DNA of 64,000 nt from Coneutiohabitans sp964457925 (lineage in GTDB: Bacteria; Zhuqueibacterota; Zhuqueibacteria; Zhuqueibacterales; Zhuqueibacteraceae): NCBI GenBank assembly GCA_964457925.1, contig CAYWGH010000007.1:62001-126000 (forward strand), written 5' to 3'. The first letter of the stretch is position 1; the number at the start of each line of letters is the position of its first letter. Shown here piece by piece: positions 43,570 to 52,534 of the stretch. Below the pieces are notes generated by a model. That model searched no databases. It worked only from the letters and a program-made list of their open reading frames with translations, and had not been told where the DNA came from. Both the position numbers and the translations under genes were made by a program.

Positions 43570-43796
43570 GCTTCTCCTCCGTGATAAAATGATTCGACAT
43601 TCCGGCGATGCGCCTGCAGCAAATCCACGAGCTGCGGCGCGGTTGAAATGATCTTCCGTCCCTGGCCGTGCGGCACTTCCGTTTCCGCAATGAAGATCAG
43701 CCGGCTCTTGTGATAGTCGGAAAAAAAATCTGTCGGCAATTGTGCGCCGTTCCAAAATAAAACGACTTTGCCGATAAAACGTTTGCGATGATCCAT
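43566..43796 (-). CDS. Small unknown protein coupled to the barrel gene
   Basis: 76 residues with no signal peptide or membrane helix. It contains 'KVVLFWNGAQLPTDFFSDY' and 'PHGQGRKIISTAPQLVDLL'. I do not recognise the family. The ATG 43796 follows GAGG, and the stop overlaps the next start by four bases (ATGA), so it is very likely translated. Being cytoplasmic while coupled to an outer-membrane gene is unusual. Confidence 0.5.
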   Translation of the reverse strand: MDHRKRFIGKVVLFWNGAQLPTDFFSDYHKSRLIFIAETEVPHGQGRKIISTAPQLVDLLQAHRRNVESFYHGGEA

Positions 43797-44635
43797 AGGA
43801 TTTGCCTCGGCTGCGCGTCGCGATCATGATCATCCTGGAAAAGAAACGGCTCGCCCAATGCGTTGTTGGCGCAAGGGGATGATGTCCCGAGGCGGGCGAG
43901 CCGCTATTCCTGCTCCTGTTCGGGAGAATCCTGTTGTTGCACAGCAATCCAAACGTCATTCCTGAGTTACGGTTCCTGAATCAAAAGCCTTCTGCTGCAC
44001 ACCTCGGAAAAATTCGAACAATTTCCCGGGGTCGTGCATTCCGTTTTGCATCCCGCCAAGCCGTGCGAACATCTGCTGGAAAGGCAAGGGCAATGCCAGG
44101 AAAATGGCGCTTGTTTTCAAAATTTGCAACAGATAGAAAATATAGAAGTTGTGGCAAGAAAGATGGGCAGTGTGTTTTGGTATTGGGAAATCAAACGAAA
44201 TCTGAGGATGTAAAACTTGCGAGGTTGGTTGCGATCGGGCTATAAAATTTTCATTCTGAAAAGAGTGAACTGCTGTGGCGTTTTTGAATCTTTAAAAAGC
44301 TGAAACGCCCTCTGTTTTATTCAAAAGGTGGCGGCCTCGATTGCAGACTAGAAATCAATGCCCCATTTTTTGATGATGCGGTAAGCGCGATCTTGTGTTT
44401 ATGCGAATCCGCAACCTTGCCCCTCTAGCCGTAATATATCCATAACTTTTTAGGCCAAGCTTAACATTCCTCACGGAAAACGTCTCGCCAAGGACCCGGC
44501 GCCTCACGACCAGGGAAGCTCCCACGTTATGTCCAAGATCTGTTACAGTTCTATCGAATTTTAAGCATTCATCAGCCTAAAAGTGACAGGTTGCATCACT
44601 TTAATCCACTTAGTATTGATCATAGGAACGCTGCT
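43797..44635. other. Long intergenic region with divergent genes on both sides
   Basis: About 840 bases between the minus-strand envelope cluster and the plus-strand secreted protein. It contains the stem-loop at 43847-43903 and a GGCGTTT/AAACGCC pair near 44278-44307. Minus-strand frames in 44350-44570 are open for about 70 codons but start with no ATG and resemble nothing known. Promoters for both flanking transcripts should lie here; I see no clear consensus. No RNA family was recognised. Confidence 0.45.
43847..43903 (-). promoter_or_regulatory. Leader stem-loop followed by T-run (possible attenuator)
   Basis: Perfect 10-base arms CGGCTCGCCC (43847-43856) and GGGCGAGCCG (43894-43903) enclose 37 bases. 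On the minus strand the stem is followed by TTTCTTTTCC. It lies about 50 bases upstream of the first gene of the envelope cluster, so it may be a leader terminator, or the end of an unseen transcript. Confidence 0.5.
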
Positions 44636-47600
44636 ATGAGACTGCATTTCATCCGCGCTGTCTTGATCCTGAGTTGGCTGTGTGTCAACGCCGCTTTTCC
44701 GCAGAGCTGGACCTCTGAAATCGATTTGGGCACCGGCTCGACGCCCGACATGGACGTTGATCCGGTCACCGGAAAAATTTTTGTGGTCTATCACGATGAA
44801 GGCGTCGTTTTGGTGGAATTGAACGCCGCAGGCGCCATTGTTAGAAAAGAAAACGTGAGCGTTGCGGCCATCGACAAGGTAGGCGGCTTTCGTTTCGGCG
44901 CCACGGTGGCAATTGACCCGACCACCGGCTTGCCTCACTTATGTTATCGTGAGCCTTTGGGCGGTGATTTTTACAGCATTCAATACACCCGCAAACGCGC
45001 CGATGGGAGCTGGACCAGCCCGCTGGAAATCGCGACGAATCTCCGGCGCGCTTACAGTGTGCGCATGGAAGTCGACAGCAAAGGCGTTGTTCATGTCGTT
45101 CATGGATTCGCGACGGAAGACGTTTTTGGGGAGGCCATGTATATTCGCATCATCAATGGCGAGGAAGATAGTTTTATTCCGGCACTCGGGCCGTACCGCG
45201 TCGACGATCGCGTGGAAATCGCCATAGGCAAGGACGATGTGTTGAACATCGTCATCAACCGCCCGGATGATCTTGATAGCGGCGGCCCGGTATGGTACTA
45301 TCGCTCGACGAACGGCGGCAATAGCCTGAACAAAATTGGAAGCATTCACTACGGCGGCGCCGGCGGCCGCAACGGCAACGGCGATGTTTTCGCGGACCAA
45401 TCCGGCAACGTTCACTTTGCTTATGGCTCGGCGCGGGATCAGGCGCGTAACGGCGCACAATCCGTGCGCTATGCCCGCTATCGCGATGGCAGTAGAGTGC
45501 GCGACGTGGCGGTCTCTGAGCAGGGTGAGTTGAGAGATTGGCATCAAAACCTGGGTGTCGGTTCGGTGGCGGCGAGTAACGACGGCAAAAAAGTTGTGCT
45601 GGCTTACAACCTGGGCGACGGTGAAGCGCTTTTTGCGCGTCTGTCCACTGATGAAGGGCAAACGTGGGGCGCACGTCAGCAACTGGCCAGCCAATCCGGC
45701 GGGTCGGAGTCGCGCGACAAACATGTTGTGCGTGCTGCCGGAAATAACTTTTATATCGCTTATCCGTCGTTCGGCAAGGTTTATTTGCGCACGCTGAGAG
45801 CCGGCGGCGCTCCGCCGGTGGCGAATGCGGGCGGCCCATACAACGGCACGGAAGGCTCGCCCATTGCCTTCAATGCCTCCGCTTCGACTGATGACGGGCA
45901 GATTGTAAGATACCGTTGGGACTGGACGAGCGACGGCGTGTTTGATGACAGCACCAACACGCCGCAGATTCAGCATACCTACCCTGATGACTTCACCGGA
46001 CAAGCCACGCTGGAAGTCGTCGATAATGAGAATGACCGTACCCGCGTGAAGGTGCAGGTCACCGTTGCCAATGTCCCGCCGGTCGCAGACGCCGGCGGCC
46101 CATATACCGCGTTGCTCAATCAACCTGTGACGCTCACCGGCAGTGCGACAGATGCCGGCGTGCTGGATACCCACACCTTTCGATGGGATTTGAATAACGA
46201 CGGCACATTCGATCTGGATGGCAAATCTGTAACCGTCACGTTTGATACTCCCGGCAAAAAACGCGTGCGCGTGCGCGCGACGGACAACAACGGTGGCGTA
46301 TCTTCGGACACAGCTTCGGTGAATGTCGGCAGCGGCACGCCGACGACAACCAAAATTCCGAATCAAACCGTGACAGAAGGCACACCGTTCACGCCCATCG
46401 CGCTGGACAATTATGTCACGGACGCCGATAACACGCCCAATCAAATCAGTTGGAGCGCGTTCGGCAACACCAATTTGATCGTTTCCATCATTAATCGCAT
46501 TGCCACCATTGCACCGGCAGATTCGGAGTGGGCCGGCGCGGAAACCATTTCATTTATTGCCAAAGATCCTTCGAATAAAGCGGATACCACCACCGGACGG
46601 TTCACGGTTACGGCGGTAAATGATCCGCCGCGCCTCAGCACCATTCCGGCGCAACGCAAAGGCGAAGGCAAACCGTTCGACAAGATCACGCTCGATGATT
46701 ACGTCTTCGATCCTGATCATCGCGACAATCAGATTTCGTGGAGCACGAAACCCAATGCGTTTTTCAATGTCAGCATCATCAATCGCATCGCGACAGTAGC
46801 GCCCGCGGATTCGGAATGGGCCGGCGTCAGCTTTATCACCTTCGTGGCCACGGACCCGGGAAATGCGATTGACAGCGTGCGCGCGCGGTTTACTATTGAT
46901 CCGGCCAATGATCCGCCACGGATTTCGACCATTCCTGAGCAGACAATCAAACGCGGCGAGACGTTTGTGCCGCTCAATTTTGCGGACTATATCAAGGACC
47001 CGGATGATCCGAAAGAAAAACTAAGGCTCACGGCCACCGGTAATCGCGAACTAGCCGTTTTTGTCAACGGCTTGATTGTGACCATTTTGCCGCCCAACGC
47101 CAGTTGGCTCGGCAGCGAAACCATTAACTTCACCGTGCGGGATACTTCCAATGCCGCCGGCTCAACTTCGGTGAAATTCACCGTGCGGGATTCCAACACG
47201 CCGCCGCGCTGGCAGAACACCGTCAATTATTCTTTCAATGAAGATGACACGTTGCGCATTCCCTTGGCGGATCTGCGCGCCCGCGTCAAAGACGATGAAG
47301 ATCCTGCGAATCAATGGAATTTTTCGCTGGTGGGCAACACCAAAATCAAATTCCGTAACACCAACACCACATTCAATCTGTTTGCCGAGTTGGATTGGCA
47401 CGGGGTTGAAAACGTGCAACTGGTGGTGGATGACGGCAAAGGCGCGAAGGACTCGGTGGCAACGCAAGTGACCGTGGTTTCCATTCCCGATCCGCTGCGC
47501 GCCTTCCGCGTGCTTTCGCCCATCGGCGAATTTTATTCCACGCGGCCACCCAACATCACTTTTGACTGGGAAGACACCGCCGACCCGGAGAACCCCGGCA

Positions 47601-48121
47601 GCACGATCAACTACCTGTGGTTGCTGAGCAAGAATGCGGATTTCAGCAACATTATCAAACAAGTGCAGATCGCAAACAAAAGCGAGCACGTTTTGCTGCT
47701 TGACAATAGCATCGGAGGCGGCTTCCATTTTTGGAAAGTCATTGCCTCGGGCGTGACCGGAACGTTCGTCGAATCCTCGAATTTCGGTTCGTTCACCGTG
47801 CCGCCCGCAACTTCAGTCGGCGAAACGAACGGCAGCATTCCTGAAACGTTTGGCTTGCGTCCCAATTACCCGAATCCCTTCAACCCGCAAACCAACGTCG
47901 TGTTCGATCTCGCGAAACCGGGACATGTGCTGGTGACGATCTACGGCGTCGATGGCAAAAAGGTCGCGGTGCTCGCCGATCGCGAATTTCAAGCCGGACG
48001 GCATACCATGAGGTGGGAAGCGCAAGGTCTGGCAAGCGGCACGTACTTTGTCGAATTGCGTGTAACGAATGCCGGCAAGCTGCTGTATGAAGGAAGACAG
48101 AAGATGTCGTTGTTGCGATAA
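44636..48121 (+). CDS. Large secreted protein: beta-propeller-like, PKD, cadherin-like repeats and type IX-style C-terminus
   Basis: 1161 residues from ATG 44636 (AGGAA upstream), with a signal peptide ending 'VNAAFPQS'. Residues about 25-390 resemble a BNR/sialidase-type propeller. Two PKD domains follow ('PPVANAGGPYNGTEGSPIAF', 'PPVADAGGPYTALLNQPVTL'), then four similar cadherin/Ig-like repeats sharing 'IINRIATIAPADSEWAG'-type sequence and 'NDPPRLSTIP'. The C-terminal 90 residues are a FlgD-like sorting module with 'LRPNYPNPFNPQTNVVFDL' and 'LASGTYFVELRV', used by type IX secretion in the FCB group. It is probably cell-surface or extracellular; ligand unknown. Confidence 0.85.
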   Translation: MRLHFIRAVLILSWLCVNAAFPQSWTSEIDLGTGSTPDMDVDPVTGKIFVVYHDEGVVLVELNAAGAIVRKENVSVAAIDKVGGFRFGATVAIDPTTGLPHLCYREPLGGDFYSIQYTRKRADGSWTSPLEIATNLRRAYSVRMEVDSKGVVHVVHGFATEDVFGEAMYIRIINGEEDSFIPALGPYRVDDRVEIAIGKDDVLNIVINRPDDLDSGGPVWYYRSTNGGNSLNKIGSIHYGGAGGRNGNGDVFADQSGNVHFAYGSARDQARNGAQSVRYARYRDGSRVRDVAVSEQGELRDWHQNLGVGSVAASNDGKKVVLAYNLGDGEALFARLSTDEGQTWGARQQLASQSGGSESRDKHVVRAAGNNFYIAYPSFGKVYLRTLRAGGAPPVANAGGPYNGTEGSPIAFNASASTDDGQIVRYRWDWTSDGVFDDSTNTPQIQHTYPDDFTGQATLEVVDNENDRTRVKVQVTVANVPPVADAGGPYTALLNQPVTLTGSATDAGVLDTHTFRWDLNNDGTFDLDGKSVTVTFDTPGKKRVRVRATDNNGGVSSDTASVNVGSGTPTTTKIPNQTVTEGTPFTPIALDNYVTDADNTPNQISWSAFGNTNLIVSIINRIATIAPADSEWAGAETISFIAKDPSNKADTTTGRFTVTAVNDPPRLSTIPAQRKGEGKPFDKITLDDYVFDPDHRDNQISWSTKPNAFFNVSIINRIATVAPADSEWAGVSFITFVATDPGNAIDSVRARFTIDPANDPPRISTIPEQTIKRGETFVPLNFADYIKDPDDPKEKLRLTATGNRELAVFVNGLIVTILPPNASWLGSETINFTVRDTSNAAGSTSVKFTVRDSNTPPRWQNTVNYSFNEDDTLRIPLADLRARVKDDEDPANQWNFSLVGNTKIKFRNTNTTFNLFAELDWHGVENVQLVVDDGKGAKDSVATQVTVVSIPDPLRAFRVLSPIGEFYSTRPPNITFDWEDTADPENPGSTINYLWLLSKNADFSNIIKQVQIANKSEHVLLLDNSIGGGFHFWKVIASGVTGTFVESSNFGSFTVPPATSVGETNGSIPETFGLRPNYPNPFNPQTNVVFDLAKPGHVLVTIYGVDGKKVAVLADREFQAGRHTMRWEAQGLASGTYFVELRVTNAGKLLYEGRQKMSLLR

Positions 48122-48141
48122 AAGAACGTTGGCGTGAACAA

Positions 48142-48177
48142 AAAAAGCCAATCCTGAATTTGCAGGATTGGCTTTTT
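48142..48177. terminator. Strong bidirectional terminator
   Basis: Perfect 15-base arms (AAAAAGCCAATCCTG, CAGGATTGGCTTTTT) with a 6-base loop, followed by GTTTT on the plus strand and A-rich on the other side. It ends the secreted-protein gene and may also stop minus-strand transcription from the Mla operon. Confidence 0.92.
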
Positions 48178-48252
48178 GTTTTAGGAATTTTTCAGCGACG
48201 GTCTGACCGTTGCCTTTGTTTTCAAAGCATTCACCGCGTCAGTGATTTTGCG

Positions 48253-48921
48253 TCAGGATTTCAACTCCTGGGCCAGCGTGAGCATTAGCTCCTCCACGCA
48301 TTTATGCAAGCTCTGACTAATCGCCTGCACCACGCTCACCGGCAAACGTTTCTCTGCCGGCGTTTCACAGTCAAAATCGCCGCTCCAAACCAAACGCCGC
48401 GGTGAGGCCTCATAAAGCTCAACCTTGAAGGCGACCTTGCCGAACCATTGCTCGCCGCGATCCCATTCCTCAAATGCCAAAAGTTTACCGCGCAGGATAT
48501 AATCGACGGGCGCTGCCGAAGGAACGGATATCACATTTTTAAAAAGCCGATTCCCGTAGATTTGGTGAATAATCTCGTCCGTGACTAGCTGCGCCGGGCG
48601 CGCAGCCCAGCGGCGATAATGATCGTATTTGACCTCGACGGGCGATTCACGGTAGATCAGACGATCGTCTTCATAAATGGCTTCGGCCTTGAATTTTTCC
48701 ACGCCCAATACGACAGCCAATGTGCCATGACTGTTCCCGGAGGTTTCTACGGGTGATATTGGCGCTTTCGCCAGCGTGTAATAAAACGTTTGCGGCACAC
48801 CGCCGCAGGCAAGAAACAAAGGGCAAAGGGCAAGGGTCAGGAAATGAATTCGACTTGGCAGGAATCGCTTGAGATGCAAAAATCCCGCATCTGGTTTGGA
48901 AACAAATTCGGCGAAAATCAT
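48253..48921 (-). CDS. ABC-transport auxiliary lipoprotein, PqiC/YmbA-like
   Basis: 222 residues with an N-terminal hydrophobic signal and lipobox 'LFLACGG' at about 36-42. The core has 'YYTLAKAPISPVE', 'VVLGVEKFKAEAIYEDDRLIYRE' around residue 80 and 'SFKV'-type beta strands, matching the ABC_trans_aux lipoprotein family. These lipoproteins work with MCE-type lipid transporters at the outer membrane. It is the last gene of the mlaE-mlaF-mlaD run, which supports the call. The second quoted segment is the family's 'Y-x-x-x-R-L-V-Y-R' site. AAGGA precedes ATG 48921. Confidence 0.8.
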   Translation of the reverse strand: MIFAEFVSKPDAGFLHLKRFLPSRIHFLTLALCPLFLACGGVPQTFYYTLAKAPISPVETSGNSHGTLAVVLGVEKFKAEAIYEDDRLIYRESPVEVKYDHYRRWAARPAQLVTDEIIHQIYGNRLFKNVISVPSAAPVDYILRGKLLAFEEWDRGEQWFGKVAFKVELYEASPRRLVWSGDFDCETPAEKRLPVSVVQAISQSLHKCVEELMLTLAQELKS

Positions 48922-49006
48922 TGCAGCGTGTATCCTTATTTTAAGGCTTCTTTAATTTTTGCGTTCGCCTGCTTGATTTGCCGGCATAATCGCCGCCGAA
49001 CTTGGC

Positions 49007-49906
49007 CTACTCCGGCAGCTTGCGCTCCGGCGGCGAGGATATGCGGATCAAATTCCATGGACGTTCTTTGAGCGTGCGACTGAATTGCGCGAAATCGTTG
49101 GTCGCGCGCTCCAAATTTTCCATCGTGCCGTGCAGATTGGTTTGATTGGTGAGCGCCACTTCGTTCAACACCAGCATGGTTTCATTCAACGATTGCAGCA
49201 ATGTGTCAATGCGCGTCAAGGTTAAATTCAAACTCGCCATTGTGGTGTCCAGGGTTTGCGCGTTTTCGCCCATGAGCTTGTCGAGTTTGGCGCTGAAGTT
49301 TTGCATTTGAAACGTGAGCGCATTTAAATTCGAAACGATGCCGGAAATTTCGCTGGCATTGTCGCCCAGCAGGGAATCGGCATTGGCGAGCATGTTGGAA
49401 AAGCGCCGGCGGTTGGCGTCGTTGAGCAAATCATTAGCCTGTACCAGCAGCAACGCCAATTGCTTGCTGACATCCATGAACGGCTCGCTGAGCCGGTTCA
49501 ACGCCGGCACTTCGCGCGTGCGCAAGCGTGCACCGGAGCCGAGCAGCTCTTCTTCATTCGTGCCGGGGGTGATTTCAATGTACGATTCCCCCATGATGCC
49601 GATGGTGGTGATAAAGCTTTCCGAATCTTTGCGCACGGGCGCGCGGGAATCCACCGTCAACACAATCTCGATTTTGCTGTTGTCATCCGGCGCGATGTAC
49701 AAGTCTGTGACTGTGCCAATGAGAAAGCCGCCGAAGCGTACCATCGCGCCGCGATCAATGCCGCCAATATAGTCGAAGCGCGCGGTAAAGGTTTTCTCTT
49801 TGCGCTCCCAGTCAATTTTGGTGATGGTGAAAATAAACGCCACAAACGCGAGCAAACTCAAGATCACCAGAAGGCCGGCTTTGACTTCACGAGAATGATA
49901 TTCCAT
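49007..49906 (-). CDS. mlaD: MCE-domain lipid-transport protein MlaD
   Basis: 299 residues: a membrane anchor (about 11-29), then the MCE domain with 'TARFDYIGGIDRGAMVRFGG' and 'TVDSRAPVRKDSESFITTIG' as far as residue 115. A long helical tail rich in Asn, Leu and Thr follows ('NLTLTRIDTLLQSLNETM'). MlaD forms a hexameric ring that binds phospholipids between the inner and outer membranes. The helical tail is longer than in E. coli MlaD and resembles Mce proteins that build tubes. It lies 191 bases downstream of the ATPase gene. Confidence 0.9.
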   Translation of the reverse strand: MEYHSREVKAGLLVILSLLAFVAFIFTITKIDWERKEKTFTARFDYIGGIDRGAMVRFGGFLIGTVTDLYIAPDDNSKIEIVLTVDSRAPVRKDSESFITTIGIMGESYIEITPGTNEEELLGSGARLRTREVPALNRLSEPFMDVSKQLALLLVQANDLLNDANRRRFSNMLANADSLLGDNASEISGIVSNLNALTFQMQNFSAKLDKLMGENAQTLDTTMASLNLTLTRIDTLLQSLNETMLVLNEVALTNQTNLHGTMENLERATNDFAQFSRTLKERPWNLIRISSPPERKLPE

Positions 49907-50097
49907 AAAAAATTACCTGTATGCGTTGATGCTGCCAGGGCAAGCCTCTGCTGTAGACTCAGGCACGGTTACATTGATTTATGAGACAGCCATTTTTAAA
50001 ATATCATCCAGCGGACACTCGGCGTTTAGCCTGGAACTTCACAAGCGCCTCCTGGAAGTCCGACTAGGCCGGATAAATTTTTCAAGGCAACTGTACG

Positions 50098-50928
50098 CTA
50101 TGCGCTCACCAAGGTGTTGAGATACGCTTCTGAATTCAGTTCTTCGGTATCCGGCAGCCGGTTAAAAAATTGTTGCACGATGGGATGCGCGTTGCCGCGC
50201 AGTTCTTCCGGCGTGCCCAGGGCCACAATCTGGCCTTCATGCAGCATGGCAATGCGATCGGCAATTTTGAAAACCGAAGCCAGCTCATGCGTCACCACCA
50301 CCGTGGTCATGTTAAAAGCGCGCTTGAGCTTGAGAATCAGTTCATCGATACCCACGGCCACCACCGGATCCAGCCCGGCCGAGGGTTCGTCGCAAAACAG
50401 AATCTCCGGATCCATGGCAATGGCGCGCGCCAGCCCTGCACGTTTTTTCATGCCGCCGCTCAATTGCGCCGGCATAAAATTTTCAAAACCGGCCAGGCCG
50501 ACAAGCTCGAGCTTGATGCGCGTCATGATTTTGATGGTCGACTCTTCCAGGCGCGTGTGCTCGCGCAGCGGCAGGGCAACGTTGTCGCCCACGGTCATGG
50601 AGTTGAACAAAGCCGCGCCTTGAAACAACATGCCGATTTTGCGCAACACCGGGGCCATTTCTGCCTCGCTCATGGCGGTGAGATCATAACCTTTAATAAT
50701 GATTTGTCCGGAAGTCGGCGTCGCCAATCCCACAAGATGGCGCAGCAACGTGCTTTTGCCGCAGCCCGAGCGCCCGAGAATGACCATGGTTTCGCCGCGC
50801 CGAATATCAAGATTGATGCCTTGTAAAATCGCGCGATTGCCGTAATGCGTAACAAGATCGCGAATCGAAATAATAATGTCTTCAGGCAGGCGCAGGGGGC
50901 CGTTGAGCGGAGGCGGAGTCGTTGGCAT
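50098..50928 (-). CDS. mlaF: Lipid-transport ABC ATPase MlaF
   Basis: 276 residues. Walker A 'LGRSGCGKSTLLRHLVG', Q-loop 'GMLFQGAALFNSMTV', signature 'AQLSGGMKKRAGLARAI', Walker B 'ILFCDEPSAGLDPV' and 'VVTHELASVFKI' are all present. The signature 'LSGGMKKR' is diagnostic of Mla/MCE ATPases. It drives MlaE. It overlaps no other gene; a small gene ends four bases upstream and mlaE precedes that, giving order mlaE-orf80-mlaF-mlaD. Confidence 0.95.
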   Translation of the reverse strand: MPTTPPPLNGPLRLPEDIIISIRDLVTHYGNRAILQGINLDIRRGETMVILGRSGCGKSTLLRHLVGLATPTSGQIIIKGYDLTAMSEAEMAPVLRKIGMLFQGAALFNSMTVGDNVALPLREHTRLEESTIKIMTRIKLELVGLAGFENFMPAQLSGGMKKRAGLARAIAMDPEILFCDEPSAGLDPVVAVGIDELILKLKRAFNMTTVVVTHELASVFKIADRIAMLHEGQIVALGTPEELRGNAHPIVQQFFNRLPDTEELNSEAYLNTLVSA

Positions 50929-50931
50929 GCG

Positions 50932-51174
50932 TCAGGCGAGTAGTGATTTGATATGATGCAGTTCCTGCTCCGGGGCGTCATCGACGTGCTCCATTTTGCC
51001 GGCGCGGCGATACCAATAGCGGCTGTTGCCGAGATCGCCTTCGATCTTGTGCAACACCGCATGAATCCAACTGGCCAGAGCATCGTCTTCGTATTGTTGC
51101 ACGATTTGATGCGACTCATCCCAGCGGTTTTCCCGGGCGAGATCAATGGCTTTCAGCAGTTCTTTTGCAGGCAT
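50932..51174 (-). CDS. Small helical protein inside the Mla operon
   Basis: 80 residues from ATG 51174, no signal peptide or membrane helix. It is rich in charged and aromatic residues, with 'SHQIVQQYEDDALASWIHA' and 'GNSRYWYRRAGKM'. Similar short proteins with 'A-W-I-H-A-x-L-H' and 'N-x-R-Y-W-Y-R-R-A-G' occur in several phyla, but I know no function for them. Spacing is one base after mlaE and three before mlaF, so it belongs to the operon. A frame extension to 51213 overlaps mlaE and is not used. Confidence 0.7.
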   Translation of the reverse strand: MPAKELLKAIDLARENRWDESHQIVQQYEDDALASWIHAVLHKIEGDLGNSRYWYRRAGKMEHVDDAPEQELHHIKSLLA

Positions 51175-51175
51175 T

Positions 51176-51970
51176 TCAAAAACTCGCATAAAACAATGCG
51201 GTGAAAAAAACATCGGCCGCGATGATCAAGAAAATCGAGGTCACCACGGTGGTGGTGGTCGATTTGCCCACGCCCACGGCGCCGCCTTCGGCGCGAAAAC
51301 CTTCATAGCAGGCCACCATTGCAATAATCATCGCAAAGCATTCACTTTTGACCAAACCCGTGATCAAGTCCTTCATCGTCAGGGCTGCCGAGGTTTGATT
51401 GAAATATCGCAGCGTGGAGAAATCCAGCGTGGTGATGGCGAGCAAATACCCCCCCAAAATGCCCACAAGATCGGCAAGAACCGTCAAGCACGGCAACGCG
51501 ATCATCAGCGCCAGCGCGCGCGGCACCACCAAGAAACCAATGGGATTCAGGCCCATGGTGCGCAGCGCATCAATCTCTTCCGCCACTTTCATGGAACTGA
51601 TCTCCGCGGCGATGGCCGAGCCGCTGCGGCCCGCAATGATGATGGCGGTGAGCAGCGGGCCTAGTTCGCGAATCACGGACACGCCGACAAGATCAGCCAC
51701 GAAAATTGTTGCGCCGAAACGTTTGAGTTGATAAGCCGCCTGCATCGCCAGAATAATCCCCACGAAAAAGGCGATGGCCAGAACAATGGGCAATGAGTCA
51801 TATCCGATGCGCACGACTTGCTCGATCAGGCTGCGCACGCGCATTTTTTCGCCTTTGAACGGCGCGACGATCGCCCACCAAACCGTTTCCACGCTCAAGC
51901 GTGCGAAGCGATCGAGATGCACTAAAAATTGCAGCGTTTGCCGGCCTAAATATCCCAACACCTTCGTCAT
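51176..51970 (-). CDS. mlaE: Lipid-transport permease MlaE
   Basis: 264 residues with five or six membrane helices. The permease signature 'LVGVSVIRELGPLLTAIIIAGRSGSAIAAEISSM' extends over residues 94-128 and includes the conserved E-L-G-P-x-L-T and G-R. 'MGLNPIGFLVVPRALALMIA' follows. MlaE moves phospholipid between the membrane and the MlaD ring. It is the first gene of the operon on the minus strand. A long first quotation is given only as its two key motifs 'RELGPLLT' and 'AGRSG'. Confidence 0.94.
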   Translation of the reverse strand: MTKVLGYLGRQTLQFLVHLDRFARLSVETVWWAIVAPFKGEKMRVRSLIEQVVRIGYDSLPIVLAIAFFVGIILAMQAAYQLKRFGATIFVADLVGVSVIRELGPLLTAIIIAGRSGSAIAAEISSMKVAEEIDALRTMGLNPIGFLVVPRALALMIALPCLTVLADLVGILGGYLLAITTLDFSTLRYFNQTSAALTMKDLITGLVKSECFAMIIAMVACYEGFRAEGGAVGVGKSTTTTVVTSIFLIIAADVFFTALFYASF

Positions 51971-52053
51971 GAGAGCAAATTCAATCTAATGTTTGTGCGT
52001 GCGGCTTGAGCGCCGCAGCGTTGTATTGACCTGCAACTTCCCGATGTGTCATT

Positions 52054-52425
52054 TTATCCAGCCGCGGATTGCACTTCTTCTCTCGAGGTTTTGCCGTTCC
52101 GCAACGCGGCGTCTTCACTTTCATAAATTTGGAAGACTTTGTCCAAACGGCTCAACTCGAAGACTTCGCGCACGGCGGCGCCGAGGCCGAACAGCCGCAG
52201 TTCACCTTGATATTTGCTCATTTGCTGCAGGCCCTCGACCAGCGTCGCGATGCCCGAGCTGTCCATGTAATTGACAGCCCGCAAATCCACAATGATGAGG
52301 GGCGCCTTCTTGTTGGTCAAGCCGATGATGACTTTGCGCACCTCCGGCGACGAGTAGAGATCCACGTCACCCGAAATGGCGATGATCGTGGCCTGATCCT
52401 TTTGACGTGTGACGATGTCAAGCAT
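52054..52425 (-). CDS. Anti-sigma factor antagonist (STAS domain)
   Basis: 123 residues from ATG 52425 with AGAGGA upstream. A single STAS domain holds 'IIVDLRAVNYMDSSGIATLV', where the second serine of Asp-Ser-Ser-Gly is the expected phosphorylation site, as in SpoIIAA/RsbV. The unphosphorylated form binds an anti-sigma kinase and frees its target. The HATPase gene lies immediately upstream and a SpoIIE phosphatase is 2.5 kb away on the same strand, making up a partner-switching set. No sigma factor is nearby. Confidence 0.88.
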   Translation of the reverse strand: MLDIVTRQKDQATIIAISGDVDLYSSPEVRKVIIGLTNKKAPLIIVDLRAVNYMDSSGIATLVEGLQQMSKYQGELRLFGLGAAVREVFELSRLDKVFQIYESEDAALRNGKTSREEVQSAAG

Positions 52426-52534
52426 GACGATTCCTCTTCTGGTTGCTTGTTGGTTCCTTGCTGCTGGCTGCTCAAGTTGGACGAGACGTTTTTCGTTCAC
52501 ACGGCAACCAGAAACAAGCAACACGTTCCAATCT

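Noticed and set aside
44350..44570. Remnant of a regulator C-terminus on the minus strand ('AYRIIKKWGIDF')
   Set aside because: Only about 14 residues resemble a Fis-type helix-turn-helix and a stop lies directly before them; too short to support.
44939..46444. 501-codon minus-strand open frame
   Set aside because: It lies antisense to the secreted PKD protein, whose domains and signal peptide are clear; the antisense product shows no domain and is a high-GC shadow.
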